A DNA stretch of 64,000 nt. It comes from Aquimarina sp. AU58. GTDB lineage: Bacteria; Bacteroidota; Bacteroidia; Flavobacteriales; Flavobacteriaceae. Both the position numbers and the translations under genes were made by a program. The DNA lies in NCBI RefSeq assembly GCF_900312745.1, contig NZ_OMPD01000007.1, positions 192,523-256,522 of the forward strand. The letters are read 5' to 3'. Positions 25,026-34,102 of this stretch are shown piece by piece (within the stretch, counting starts at the first letter, position 1; each line of letters starts with the position of its first letter). Below the pieces are notes generated by a model that did no database searches, was not told the origin of the DNA, and was given only the letters and a program-made list of their open reading frames with translations.

Positions 25026-28000
25026 TTATCGAACATTTTTTATTTTTCTCTGATACCAGAGTACACCTACACAGAGCAATATCAATACCCCTAATCCTAT
25101 GCACCAATACAACATCGTATACTCTTTAAAAGGAATTGGAGACGAGTCCCCAACCAAATAGAATCCTCCCCAATAAAAGGGATCTGTTCGATTGATATGT
25201 GCCGTATTGAGATATTGTATCTTAGCTTGCTGTAATGCTTTGGCTTTATGCATTCCTGCTTTAAGATTGGTGTAAAAATACTTCATCAATTCTGGAGTGG
25301 TTTGATCGGATATTTCCCAACTACTCAACAATAAACTTTTGGTTCCTGCATATTGAAAAGCATTACCCAGGCTCATAATACCTTCTCCCTGGGCTATTTT
25401 CCCTGATCCAGTGTTACATGCACTAAGCACAGTGAGTTCTGCAGGGATATTCATTGCAAACAACTCATGGCTATACAGATAACTATCCTCTATACTATCA
25501 TTACCTTTGGTAAATAGGAGTTTAGAATTTTCGGGATGTTCGTTATCTACATCACCATGCAATGCCAAATGTAAGATGTTATATTGACTGGCATTTTTCT
25601 TAAAATTAGCCTCTATCGCTTGTGACCCGAAATAATATTGCCCATCGATAATATCTGAGATTGCTTTGATCTCTTTACGGGTTCCCGGCAAATCATAATT
25701 AGTAGCTCTTAGTGCAGCAAGGCTCATTGTATTTGTATCTATAATCTCACCATCAGAAAAAGAAAACGCAAGGCACTCTTGTCGTTTTTTGGATTGCAAA
25801 TCACTTTTAAAAGGAGCAAACAACAAATTCGCAGAACTGGCATAGCTTATCGCATATTCTCTAAGGAGGTAGGATAGCGCTTTAGGATCGTATGATAGAT
25901 CATTTTGAGTGAGCAACAAATCAAAATTAAGATGCCATAACGAACCATCGGGAATAACAATAAGTTGATTTCCTTTTATTTGATCTTTAACAGGTGCTAT
26001 TAATTGATTGTACAATGCATGAGAAATCGTTTTAAATACTATCGTATTTTTAGCAACAATAGCAGCTCTTAGCGCTTCAACATTCTTGTTGAGTTCTGGG
26101 GTGAGTAACGTCGTTACTTTTATCTCTTTTTTAGAAATCGTAAATGCATAGGTACTGCTATCTGACACAAAAAACTCCAACAATGTAGTATTCTCATTTA
26201 ATTTTTCCTGGATATCAGCAACAGATATAATCTTGTTTTGATGTTTTAACTGGTAATATTTAGGGTAGTTTTTTTCTATAACCTGAGCAAGAGAATCTTG
26301 TTTTCTATCGAGATCAAATAATTTATTTTCATAGGTTGTTATTTTAGCAGTATCCACAATCTGTTTGGATCGCTCTTGTATCCTCTCTGAAATATAAAAA
26401 GAACGTTCTGATTTTAGATGTTGCTCTAAATCGAGGATTGTTTTTGGTAAACCAGCAAAGCTCTTTGCATTAGACTCTGCTAATAACTCTTTTAAGGTAT
26501 TGGCTTTACTTCTTTCGGCATAATTAAAAGCCTGGTGTAACGACTCTTTTTTTTGATCAATTTGATGATATAACAATTGCGTTTCTATAGCCCCTGCATA
26601 TACTTTTTGAGTTTGTTTAGCAAAAGCAATTTTATCCTGATACGTATGCAATGATTCTCGTATACCTTGCATTAAATTATCTGCTTTTTGACACACAACT
26701 ATACTTTCTTTAAGATCACTTTGGTTATTATTAACACTAGCCTGTTTTTGCAATACCCTGGCTTTACCATAAAAAGTAGTTAATAAGACATTTAAATCCA
26801 TATAATCTCCTGGATTCAAACTATCCCTATCACTGCTTTTTACATCAGGGTTGGTGTTGGCCACAATTGCTTTTTCATAATATTCTATCGCCTTTTTATA
26901 GTGCTTGGTTTGATGATATACATCCGCAATCTGGTTATACGATTTTGCCGTTCTGGGATGATGATAACCATCGGTTCGAAGCCTGATCACTATACTTTTT
27001 TGTAAAAACTTCAGAGCTTTTTTATACTCTTTTTGTTCTGTATACACCCTAGCAATAGCGTTATACATATCACAAGTGTAATAGTGAATTTCTCCAAATA
27101 ATCGTTTTTGAATTTTTAACGCTTTTTGATAATAACTTAAAGCTGTTGTATATTCTTTTTTAATTATATAAATATCACCAATGTCATGATATGAAGCAGA
27201 AGTATCAGAATGATATCCCCCTTTTGTATCGATTCGTATAGCTAGCGCCTTTTGATAGTAACTTAACGCCAGATCATATTCTCTTTTGGCTTTACAAACA
27301 TTAGCTATGTTATTATATGTACGTGCTACAGCACCATGGTTTTCACCCAATGTGTTTATATAGTTGCTTATTGCTTTTTTATAATATGGCATAGCTTTAT
27401 CATATTCACCTTTAAATTGATAGATGAGACCAATATTATTATAACTAACTCCAATATACGAATGTTGTCTTGAGTATATTTTTAATTTAATTGTTAAGGA
27501 TTTTTGATTATTTTTAAGAGATTGATCATACTTTCCGGCTTTAAAATTTATATTACCAATCGCAGTATATATACTTGCTATTCTAGTATGTGTTTTTCCC
27601 AATTTCTGAATGAGAACAATTAATGTTTTATTAAAGTATTCTAAAGCTAATTTTTCTTTTCTTTTATATCTATAAATAACTCCTATACTTTTATAACAAA
27701 GTGCTACATCAGGATGATATTCTCCAAAAATATTAACCATAATGGCTAATGCTTTTTCTTGGTATTCCAGAGCGCTATCGTATTCATCTTGATAGGTAAG
27801 AACATTTCCTATATGATTATAACACAGAGCTACTTCGGGGCTATTTTCTCCAAAAACAGAAGTTCTTATTTTCAGCGCTTTTTGGTAATTCTCTAAAGCT
27901 TGATCATATTTTCCCAGATGATAATAAGTCGTCCCTATATCGATATAACTATCAGCTATTTTTTGATGTTTTTTACCAAAAGTGGCTATTCTAATCGTTA

Positions 28001-28571
28001 GGGCTTTTTTGTATTGTTCCATTGCCTGATCATATTGTGCCAACACATGATGAACAGTTCCTATATTATGATAACAGTCTGCCACACGATGGTCTTTATT
28101 CCCAAAGGCATCCCTCTGAATTACCAAAGCCTTTTGATAACACTCCATCACTTCTTCATATTGATCTTGTTGCTTAAGAATATGCCCGATATCATTATAG
28201 GAATATGCTACCTGAGGGTGGTTGTCACCAAAAATTTTTAATCGTATAGCCAATGCCCTTTTGGCATATACCATTGATTGATCAAAATTATAATTGGCCT
28301 TGTGAGCTTTTGAAATTTTATCACTACAATCGGCTACTCTTTGTTGAGTATTTGATTGATTATATATTGCTAATGCTTTCTCGAAATACACCAATGCACT
28401 ATCTTGTTTTCTATCGACCAACCACTCTTCTCCTTTCGAGTAGTACCGAGCAGCAATGATGGTATCTTGTGTAGATTGTGAATGAATGGTACCTCTTGAG
28501 ATCAAACAAAGAATCAGAAATACAATTTTGACAGGAAATAGGAATTTAAAAAAGCGCATAAGAATACTCAT
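25026..28571 (-). CDS. TPR-repeat CHAT-domain protein
   Basis: About 1180 aa. A signal or membrane segment (VKIVFLILCLISRG) is followed by some thirteen TPR units of about 42-44 residues of the kinesin-light-chain style (for example YDQALENYQKALKIRTSVFG), then a C-terminal CHAT domain: the histidine in NILHLALHGDVDNEHP and cysteine in LTVLSACNTGSGKIAQGEG, matching the caspase-like dyad. A final membrane helix (LYWCIGLGVLILLCVGVLW) and basic tail follow. So a periplasm-facing TPR-CHAT protease-like protein is predicted. No obvious partner gene is adjacent, apart from the signalling operon downstream. The ATG at 28571 was chosen because the signal segment follows it closely. Confidence 0.88.
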   Translation of the reverse strand: MSILMRFFKFLFPVKIVFLILCLISRGTIHSQSTQDTIIAARYYSKGEEWLVDRKQDSALVYFEKALAIYNQSNTQQRVADCSDKISKAHKANYNFDQSMVYAKRALAIRLKIFGDNHPQVAYSYNDIGHILKQQDQYEEVMECYQKALVIQRDAFGNKDHRVADCYHNIGTVHHVLAQYDQAMEQYKKALTIRIATFGKKHQKIADSYIDIGTTYYHLGKYDQALENYQKALKIRTSVFGENSPEVALCYNHIGNVLTYQDEYDSALEYQEKALAIMVNIFGEYHPDVALCYKSIGVIYRYKRKEKLALEYFNKTLIVLIQKLGKTHTRIASIYTAIGNINFKAGKYDQSLKNNQKSLTIKLKIYSRQHSYIGVSYNNIGLIYQFKGEYDKAMPYYKKAISNYINTLGENHGAVARTYNNIANVCKAKREYDLALSYYQKALAIRIDTKGGYHSDTSASYHDIGDIYIIKKEYTTALSYYQKALKIQKRLFGEIHYYTCDMYNAIARVYTEQKEYKKALKFLQKSIVIRLRTDGYHHPRTAKSYNQIADVYHQTKHYKKAIEYYEKAIVANTNPDVKSSDRDSLNPGDYMDLNVLLTTFYGKARVLQKQASVNNNQSDLKESIVVCQKADNLMQGIRESLHTYQDKIAFAKQTQKVYAGAIETQLLYHQIDQKKESLHQAFNYAERSKANTLKELLAESNAKSFAGLPKTILDLEQHLKSERSFYISERIQERSKQIVDTAKITTYENKLFDLDRKQDSLAQVIEKNYPKYYQLKHQNKIISVADIQEKLNENTTLLEFFVSDSSTYAFTISKKEIKVTTLLTPELNKNVEALRAAIVAKNTIVFKTISHALYNQLIAPVKDQIKGNQLIVIPDGSLWHLNFDLLLTQNDLSYDPKALSYLLREYAISYASSANLLFAPFKSDLQSKKRQECLAFSFSDGEIIDTNTMSLAALRATNYDLPGTRKEIKAISDIIDGQYYFGSQAIEANFKKNASQYNILHLALHGDVDNEHPENSKLLFTKGNDSIEDSYLYSHELFAMNIPAELTVLSACNTGSGKIAQGEGIMSLGNAFQYAGTKSLLLSSWEISDQTTPELMKYFYTNLKAGMHKAKALQQAKIQYLNTAHINRTDPFYWGGFYLVGDSSPIPFKEYTMLYWCIGLGVLILLCVGVLWYQRKIKNVR

Positions 28572-28607
28572 GTTCAAGCAATTACAAAACAGAATTAGAT
28601 ATAACAA

Positions 28608-28977
28608 AATTCACATCAGCTAAAGTGATTTTCGATAGACTCAACAGAACTATCAAAAAACCTAATTTCGATACAATTTTTCTCCGTGTCACTATGAAAA
28701 ATTACTCAATTTGACGGTTTTTTGAAATTAAACTCTTACATCAAATTCAGATTACAAAGATCGCAAAAATGTTGTTTATGATAAACATCTGCCCTAATAT
28801 TAAATCGACAAGTATTAACATCTGCCCTTCGACAAGCTCAGGGTGACAGGCGTTTTTATATTTGTCATTATTAGAAACAATGTAATGCTGAGCCTTTCAG
28901 GAAACTCAGAGGTAAGCCTATCAAAATACACTTCCTAAATCGAGAAAATACTCTGACTTACGTAATTTTGTGTTACC
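28608..28977. other. Gap with degraded dispersed repeats
   Basis: No gene seen. It contains TTCGATAGACTCAACAGAAC, ATTACTCAATTTGACGG (similar to 21350-21372), CCCTTCGACAAGCTCAGGGT at 28825-28844, and a CTGAGCCTTTCAGG segment. These are copies of the same dispersed element families seen elsewhere in the window. Confidence 0.5.
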
Positions 28978-29835
28978 TCAAAACTCAATTAGTCCAAAAC
29001 TACACTTTTCTTTCATTCGTTTTTGTGCTATGTGGTTTATAGCAGTTTCGGTTAGCTGTAAAACTCTTGGGTATCCTCCCGTAGTTTGACAGTCTCTCAT
29101 TAACACAATTAAACTACCAGATGGAGTTAATTGTATTGTACCTGGTAAAACAGGTGATGTTATAATCGAAGGTAAAGTGTTTGGGATTTTCTCTTCTAAC
29201 TGAATTGCCATTCGATTTATAGTATTAGAAATTGTAAAAACAGCATCTAATACTTTAGATTTTTGAGTATCATTTAACATATCAAATTCGGGTCCTTTAT
29301 ACACCTCTAAAGCATCTGAATTTCCTAAAAATAAAGGTGGAGAAATTATAGAAAAATGATCGGTATAATCACTACTACTTTGATATGGTATTTTGTCATT
29401 TTTGGCCAATCGAAAACGAGGTGTAATTGACTTATAAAAAGATCTACTATGCAACACTTCTTCAGAAAGAAATCCATCTTTAATTCCTACATATCCATAC
29501 ACTCCTTTCCTACAAAAATTCATTTTAAGAATATCATTTTTTAAGACTTTAATTTCACGATACATTCCTATTTTTTCATCATTCAAGAATGCATCTGATT
29601 CACCACCTGTTAACACAATAGTTGTGGTGTCATGAAATTTTAAAACAGGAGGTTGAATCGTCCATTCGATACATGCTGCATTTTTAGCATTGCCCAATAT
29701 TAAATTTGCGAATCCAAATGACACCTGATCCATTGCTCCACTTTTTGGAATTCCATATTTTGAAAAACCAAAACGTCCTTCGTCCTGGATAGTTGTAAAA
29801 AGTCCTGGTTTAATTATTTCGACATCTGCAATCAT
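28978..29835 (-). CDS. pxpC: 5-oxoprolinase subunit C
   Basis: One of the two ATP-dependent 5-oxoprolinase core subunits (formerly KipA/urea amidolyase-like). The 285-aa protein has the family start EIIKPGLFTTIQDEGRFGFS, followed by GIPKSGAMDQVSFGFANLIL near residue 27 and SLIVLMRDCQTTGGYPRV near residue 244. It overlaps pxpB by 4 nt. The complex opens 5-oxoproline (pyroglutamate) to glutamate, recycling a damage product of glutamine and glutathione. Confidence 0.93.
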   Translation of the reverse strand: MIADVEIIKPGLFTTIQDEGRFGFSKYGIPKSGAMDQVSFGFANLILGNAKNAACIEWTIQPPVLKFHDTTTIVLTGGESDAFLNDEKIGMYREIKVLKNDILKMNFCRKGVYGYVGIKDGFLSEEVLHSRSFYKSITPRFRLAKNDKIPYQSSSDYTDHFSIISPPLFLGNSDALEVYKGPEFDMLNDTQKSKVLDAVFTISNTINRMAIQLEEKIPNTLPSIITSPVLPGTIQLTPSGSLIVLMRDCQTTGGYPRVLQLTETAINHIAQKRMKEKCSFGLIEF

Positions 29836-30557
29836 AAACTAACAGATTCTGGTGTATAATTATTATTCTCAACTCTAGTTCTTATATCGTTATACTTTTT
29901 TTCTTCTATCGATATAAACTGAATTTTATCTCCTGGTGAAATAAAACAACAATCTTCTGTTTTAGAGTTAAAAAAATCCAAAGGACACATCCCAATTACA
30001 TGCCATCCTCCAGGGCTATTTATAGGATATACTCCTGTCTGACTTCCACCAATTGCTACAGCACCTTTTTTTACATGCAAAGAGGGTGTCATTTTTCTAG
30101 CATTATGCAATTGATCATCGAGACCACCCAAATACAAGAAGCCTGGTAAAAAACCAATAAAATATGCAGTATACAATGGAGTAGTGTGTAACCTAATTAT
30201 TTCTTCTACAGTAAGCGATTTACTTTCTGCAAATGCTTCTAAATCCTGAGCAAGAGAAGTAGTGTAGCAGACAGGGATTTTCCACAGTCTACTTTCGGAC
30301 CTTGTTTCACCAAACCCTTTAGAATACAATGATTTTAGCATCAAAACCTCACTATAGAAATCCTCTATAGTAGATACATAACAAATTAATAACGAGTTGT
30401 ATGCAGAAATTACCTCAACAATTGGTTTATCGCAAGAAGAAAGTATCGATTTTTTAAAAGAAAGTAAATTTTGAAGGATATTTTCGTCAATTTCTGAAGG
30501 CCATTCTATTAAAATTGCTCTTTCAGAATATCTTTTATATTGTAATTTGTATTTCAT
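29832..30557 (-). CDS. pxpB: 5-oxoprolinase subunit B
   Basis: KipI-like subunit that forms the heterodimer with PxpC. The 241-aa protein shows the family markers YFIGFLPGFLYLGGLDDQLH near residue 132 and GAVAIGGSQTGVYPINSPGG near residue 163, followed by GWHVIGMCPL. Start at 30557 follows pxpA after 10 nt. Complete, with no unusual features. Confidence 0.93.
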   Translation of the reverse strand: MKYKLQYKRYSERAILIEWPSEIDENILQNLLSFKKSILSSCDKPIVEVISAYNSLLICYVSTIEDFYSEVLMLKSLYSKGFGETRSESRLWKIPVCYTTSLAQDLEAFAESKSLTVEEIIRLHTTPLYTAYFIGFLPGFLYLGGLDDQLHNARKMTPSLHVKKGAVAIGGSQTGVYPINSPGGWHVIGMCPLDFFNSKTEDCCFISPGDKIQFISIEEKKYNDIRTRVENNNYTPESVSL

Positions 30558-30567
30558 GAGCTTCTCA

Positions 30568-31293
30568 TTATAATAAATTTAAATTCGAAAACTCTGTATA
30601 CAAATATTTTAAAATCTGAACAGATTTTGGGTTATCTCCATGCACACAAATTGTATCAAAAAAAATCGGAACCTCTACTCTATTTTTAGTTTTCACTTTT
30701 CCTTCAAGAACCATTCTTTTTACATGATCAAAAACTTCTTTTGGTCCTGTAAGCAAAGCCTCTTTTTCTTTTCTTGAAACCAATGTCAAATCATCATTAT
30801 AATTTCGATCTGCAAAAGCTTCGTACCTGACCTCAAAATATTCACGGGAAAGATACGATAATTTAGCATTTTTCAAAGTAACTATATATAAACTTTTATC
30901 GATATTTTTCACAGCTTCGATAATTGCCATAGCTACCGATTCATTTTTCACTGCTTCATTGTAAAGTGCTCCATGTGGTTTTACATGATGTAGTTTTCCT
31001 CCTGCTTTTTCGGTTAAGGATTTTACCAACCGTATTTGTTCGGTTATTGTTTTTACCAAATCACCATATGGCATTTCAACTTTGGTTCTTCCAAAATTTT
31101 CACGATCGGGGTATGATGGATGTGCTCCAATTTTCACATTATGTTGCATTGCCAATTCGATCGTTCTTTGGATTACCTCAGCATCTCCCGCATGGCTTCC
31201 ACATGCAATATTACACCAAGAGATATATTGCATAATTTCGGTATCAAAACCTGCCTCTTCCCCCACATCTGCATTAAGAATAATTCTCTTCAT
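30568..31293 (-). CDS. pxpA: 5-oxoprolinase subunit A
   Basis: LamB/YcsF family. The 241-aa protein has ILNADVGEEAGFDTEIMQYI at the N-terminus, NIACGSHAGDAEVIQRTIEL near residue 29, IGAHPSYPDRENFGR near residue 56, and HVKPHGALYNEAVK near residue 103, all diagnostic. It is the third subunit, probably opening the ring of the phosphorylated intermediate. The gene lies 26 nt downstream of the transporter. Confidence 0.95.
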   Translation of the reverse strand: MKRIILNADVGEEAGFDTEIMQYISWCNIACGSHAGDAEVIQRTIELAMQHNVKIGAHPSYPDRENFGRTKVEMPYGDLVKTITEQIRLVKSLTEKAGGKLHHVKPHGALYNEAVKNESVAMAIIEAVKNIDKSLYIVTLKNAKLSYLSREYFEVRYEAFADRNYNDDLTLVSRKEKEALLTGPKEVFDHVKRMVLEGKVKTKNRVEVPIFFDTICVHGDNPKSVQILKYLYTEFSNLNLL

Positions 31294-31319
31294 ATTCCTA
31301 CATTTATCAGTAATAATTC

Positions 31320-32525
31320 CTACAAGCTTTCAATCACTTTCCAAATCCCTCTAAATCCTAAAAAGCAAGTAATGATAAGAATGAAAAACCCAATCAAGTT
31401 TTGCTTCCATGAATTGGTATATTTTCCTAATATTTTTTGTTGGTTCATTACCCATAAAAGGAAGATTGCAATTACAGGTAAAAGGAGTCCGTTTGCGATC
31501 TGCGCAAATCGAATAATTACTATTGATTTTATCCCTAGGGAAGAAAACAAAACTCCCAGAAAAAGGATAAATATCCATACTGCTCTAAAGGATTTACTTT
31601 TGAGTCCTTTTTGCCATCCCATACATCCTTTTACTACATAAGCTGCTGCAAGAGGTGCTGTGATGGCAGAAGTAATTCCGGCTGCAAATAACCCAATAGA
31701 TAGTACATATTTTGCCATCGATCCAAAAACCGGTTCCAGTCCTTTAGCCAGATCTGCTGCATTATTCACTTCTGCTTCTTGTATAGCCGCTCCCGCAATA
31801 ATAATTGCCATTGATACGAATCCCCCTAATACAATTGCAACTACAGTATCCTTTTTTGCTTCTGGCAGGTCTTCGGTAGATTTCCACTTTTCGCTAACAA
31901 TAGAGGCATGTAAAAAGAGGTTATAAGGTACTACTGTTGTTCCTATCAACCCTACAATGGTAAGTACATTATCACTAGAAAAATTAGGCACAAACCCTTT
32001 AAAGATCATAGAAATATCTGGTTTGGTAACTATTGCGGTTACTATAAAAGCTACACTCATTAATAAAACCAGAACAATCAAACTTCGTTCTAAAACCTTA
32101 TAATTACCTATGTACAATAGTACAAAGGCAATCACACCGATCACAATACTTAAATAGTTCTCTGAAATCCCGATTGAAGATTCTAAGATTGTAGACAGCC
32201 CGAGTACTCCTCCACTAATATTACCGGCTTCGTAAGCTGCATTTCCTATAAAAATTGCTGACAAGATCAATGTAATAAGAGCTCCTCTTACAATCTTGTT
32301 ATCAAATTGAGATTTTAGCACTTCGCTTAATCCCTTTTGGGTGACTACACCTAATCTTGCTGCCATTTCCTGTAAAACAACACAAGCTACAATAGATAAC
32401 ACCAATGCCCATAGTAATGAAAACCCAAACTGTACCCCTGCTAATGTACATACAGTTACGGTACCTGGACCAATAAAAGCTGCAGTCACCCATGTTCCCG
32501 GGCCGATATTAAAAAATTTCTTCAT
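31320..32525 (-). CDS. Nramp-like transporter in the 5-oxoprolinase operon
   Basis: A 401-aa membrane protein with eleven or so helices and Nramp-family signatures. However, the canonical TM1 metal motif DPGN reads GPGT here (AAFIGPGTVTVCTLAG near residue 17), and the TM6 motif usually MPHN reads VPYNLFLHA near residue 196. The loss of the Asp and Asn and of the Met metal ligand argues against ordinary Mn or Fe transport. The gene is immediately downstream of the DUF2891 gene and upstream of pxpA. Transport of 5-oxoproline or a related amino acid is a reasonable alternative, since Nramp proteins share the LeuT fold; this is inference. Confidence 0.85.
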   Translation of the reverse strand: MKKFFNIGPGTWVTAAFIGPGTVTVCTLAGVQFGFSLLWALVLSIVACVVLQEMAARLGVVTQKGLSEVLKSQFDNKIVRGALITLILSAIFIGNAAYEAGNISGGVLGLSTILESSIGISENYLSIVIGVIAFVLLYIGNYKVLERSLIVLVLLMSVAFIVTAIVTKPDISMIFKGFVPNFSSDNVLTIVGLIGTTVVPYNLFLHASIVSEKWKSTEDLPEAKKDTVVAIVLGGFVSMAIIIAGAAIQEAEVNNAADLAKGLEPVFGSMAKYVLSIGLFAAGITSAITAPLAAAYVVKGCMGWQKGLKSKSFRAVWIFILFLGVLFSSLGIKSIVIIRFAQIANGLLLPVIAIFLLWVMNQQKILGKYTNSWKQNLIGFFILIITCFLGFRGIWKVIESL

Positions 32526-33668
32526 TTATTTTGTATTAACATCTAATGTATAAATAGCAAACGATCCCAGCCAATGCCCTCCTTCATAACTATCGCCAAC
32601 CAGATTAGGCAAAGAATAGTTTACATGTGTATTTGCTACCGAAAAAAGATGTGCATACTCATTATATTGTTTGGCAAGCCCATATAACACCCAGGCTCTA
32701 CTAAAATTAAGTCCATCTAAATGAACCAATTTACCATCGGTACGATCAGATACCTCTCCCACTTCGATTGTAAAGTTTTTGGCTTTAAGTTGAGGCATAA
32801 AATCAGAGATCCAACGATCAAATTCTTCTTTATTTAACACTCTTCTCATTACATCCATTTCTTCAAAACAAGGAGATAGGAAATCATATCCACTAGGTTC
32901 CCAACCAATAGGACAACCCTGATCATTGGCATAGAATTCTCTTGCTCTGGTTTCGATAAGATCTTTTAGTTTTTGATCCTCCAGGGTATTTGCATAATCC
33001 CAAGCAAAAGACAATCCGAATGCAGTATTCGTATGCTCTCCTACCCTAATTGGATATTTAAGTTTTGGGAGAAAATCAATATACCGTTGCACGATCAATG
33101 CTGTTAGAGGCTGTAGGTTTTGTTCTAATTCTCTTGCTAACGGATCATCCCAGGTATGTAGTTCTTCGGCCAGCTTAAGCAACCAGGCCCAACCGTATGT
33201 TCTCTCGTATGATTTGTTATGTTTTCCTTCAAAATATTTGATTTCTTCTTCAATATTCTTCTTAGACATATTTTGAAGCAATTTGGTTTTCGCTTCTTCC
33301 TTTTTTTCCAGATCAGGAAATGTTTTTAATAACTTTACTAATGACCAATGCCCATGGACTGAGGAATGCCAATCAAAACAACCATAAAAGGTAGGATGCA
33401 ATACGTGAGGTTCTCCAATATTCTCTTTCCCTCCTAACGTTTGCCCCAGTTTATTCGGATATTCTACTTGTAAGCAAGCTAATGGTAACTCTACCAATGT
33501 ATTGGCCTGCTCTAACGTGAGTTGTAAAGGTTGTTCTATTGGATTCTCTTGTAGTGGTTGTTCTTCGGTTTTTACATCCTCGGATGGTTGTTTTTGTGTA
33601 TCATTGTTTTTATTACATCCTAATAAAACAAGCATTGAAATCAGAAAAAGTATTCGGTACATAATCAA
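32526..33668 (-). CDS. DUF2891 lipoprotein in the 5-oxoprolinase operon
   Basis: A 380-aa protein with a lipobox (LVLLGCNKN near residue 14) after a signal peptide, an acidic Q/E/P-rich linker, and a DUF2891 domain. Helical repeats with HPTFYGCFDWHSSVHGHWSL near residue 91, GEHTNTAFGLSFAWDYA near residue 206 and a final YEGGHWLGSFAIYTLD suggest an alpha/alpha-toroid fold as in carbohydrate or amino-sugar enzymes. The substrate is unknown. It stops one base before the transporter start, so the two are probably co-expressed. Confidence 0.85.
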   Translation of the reverse strand: MIMYRILFLISMLVLLGCNKNNDTQKQPSEDVKTEEQPLQENPIEQPLQLTLEQANTLVELPLACLQVEYPNKLGQTLGGKENIGEPHVLHPTFYGCFDWHSSVHGHWSLVKLLKTFPDLEKKEEAKTKLLQNMSKKNIEEEIKYFEGKHNKSYERTYGWAWLLKLAEELHTWDDPLARELEQNLQPLTALIVQRYIDFLPKLKYPIRVGEHTNTAFGLSFAWDYANTLEDQKLKDLIETRAREFYANDQGCPIGWEPSGYDFLSPCFEEMDVMRRVLNKEEFDRWISDFMPQLKAKNFTIEVGEVSDRTDGKLVHLDGLNFSRAWVLYGLAKQYNEYAHLFSVANTHVNYSLPNLVGDSYEGGHWLGSFAIYTLDVNTK

Positions 33669-34017
33669 TATTTATAAGTTTAAAATATCTACTTTCTTAA
33701 AAATATCAATTTCCGCAATCATGCGTATGTGATTGTTGATAAGAACGGTAAATAGTTTATAAATTCTCAAAATCACTCACTAAAGAGTATAATCCGGGTT
33801 CAATTATCTTTCACCCTTTTGAGTTTAGTGCATGACAAAACGTACATGATATGGAAATAAGTTGATTTATAATCCCATTGAAAAACGAAATCCGTTTATT
33901 AATAACACAACACCAAAATGGATTCCAGCCTACGCTGGAATGACAACAAACAAACTACACCTCTGAGAAAACAATGATTTAAACACTTATATAGTTTTTT
34001 ATTTAGCGTTTTGGCAT
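33669..34017. other. Gap upstream of the 5-oxoprolinase operon with a hairpin repeat
   Basis: No gene seen. At 33919-33946 it carries GATTCCAGCCTACGCTGGAATGAC, the same TTCCAGC/GCTGGAA hairpin as at 13801. The promoter of the DUF2891-nramp-pxp operon should be near 33690-33800; no clear box was identified. Confidence 0.45.
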
Positions 34018-34050
34018 AAAAAAAGGGATATGATTAGATCATATCCCTTT
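34018..34050 (-). terminator. Terminator after the M16 protease gene
   Basis: Strong stem AAAGGGATATGAT / ATCATATCCCTTT followed by a T-run on the minus strand, about 55 nt after the stop codon. Confidence 0.92.
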
Positions 34051-34102
34051 ACTATCTATTAAACTCATCTTAAATTTATTCAATAAAAGTCTTATTTTAT
34101 AT

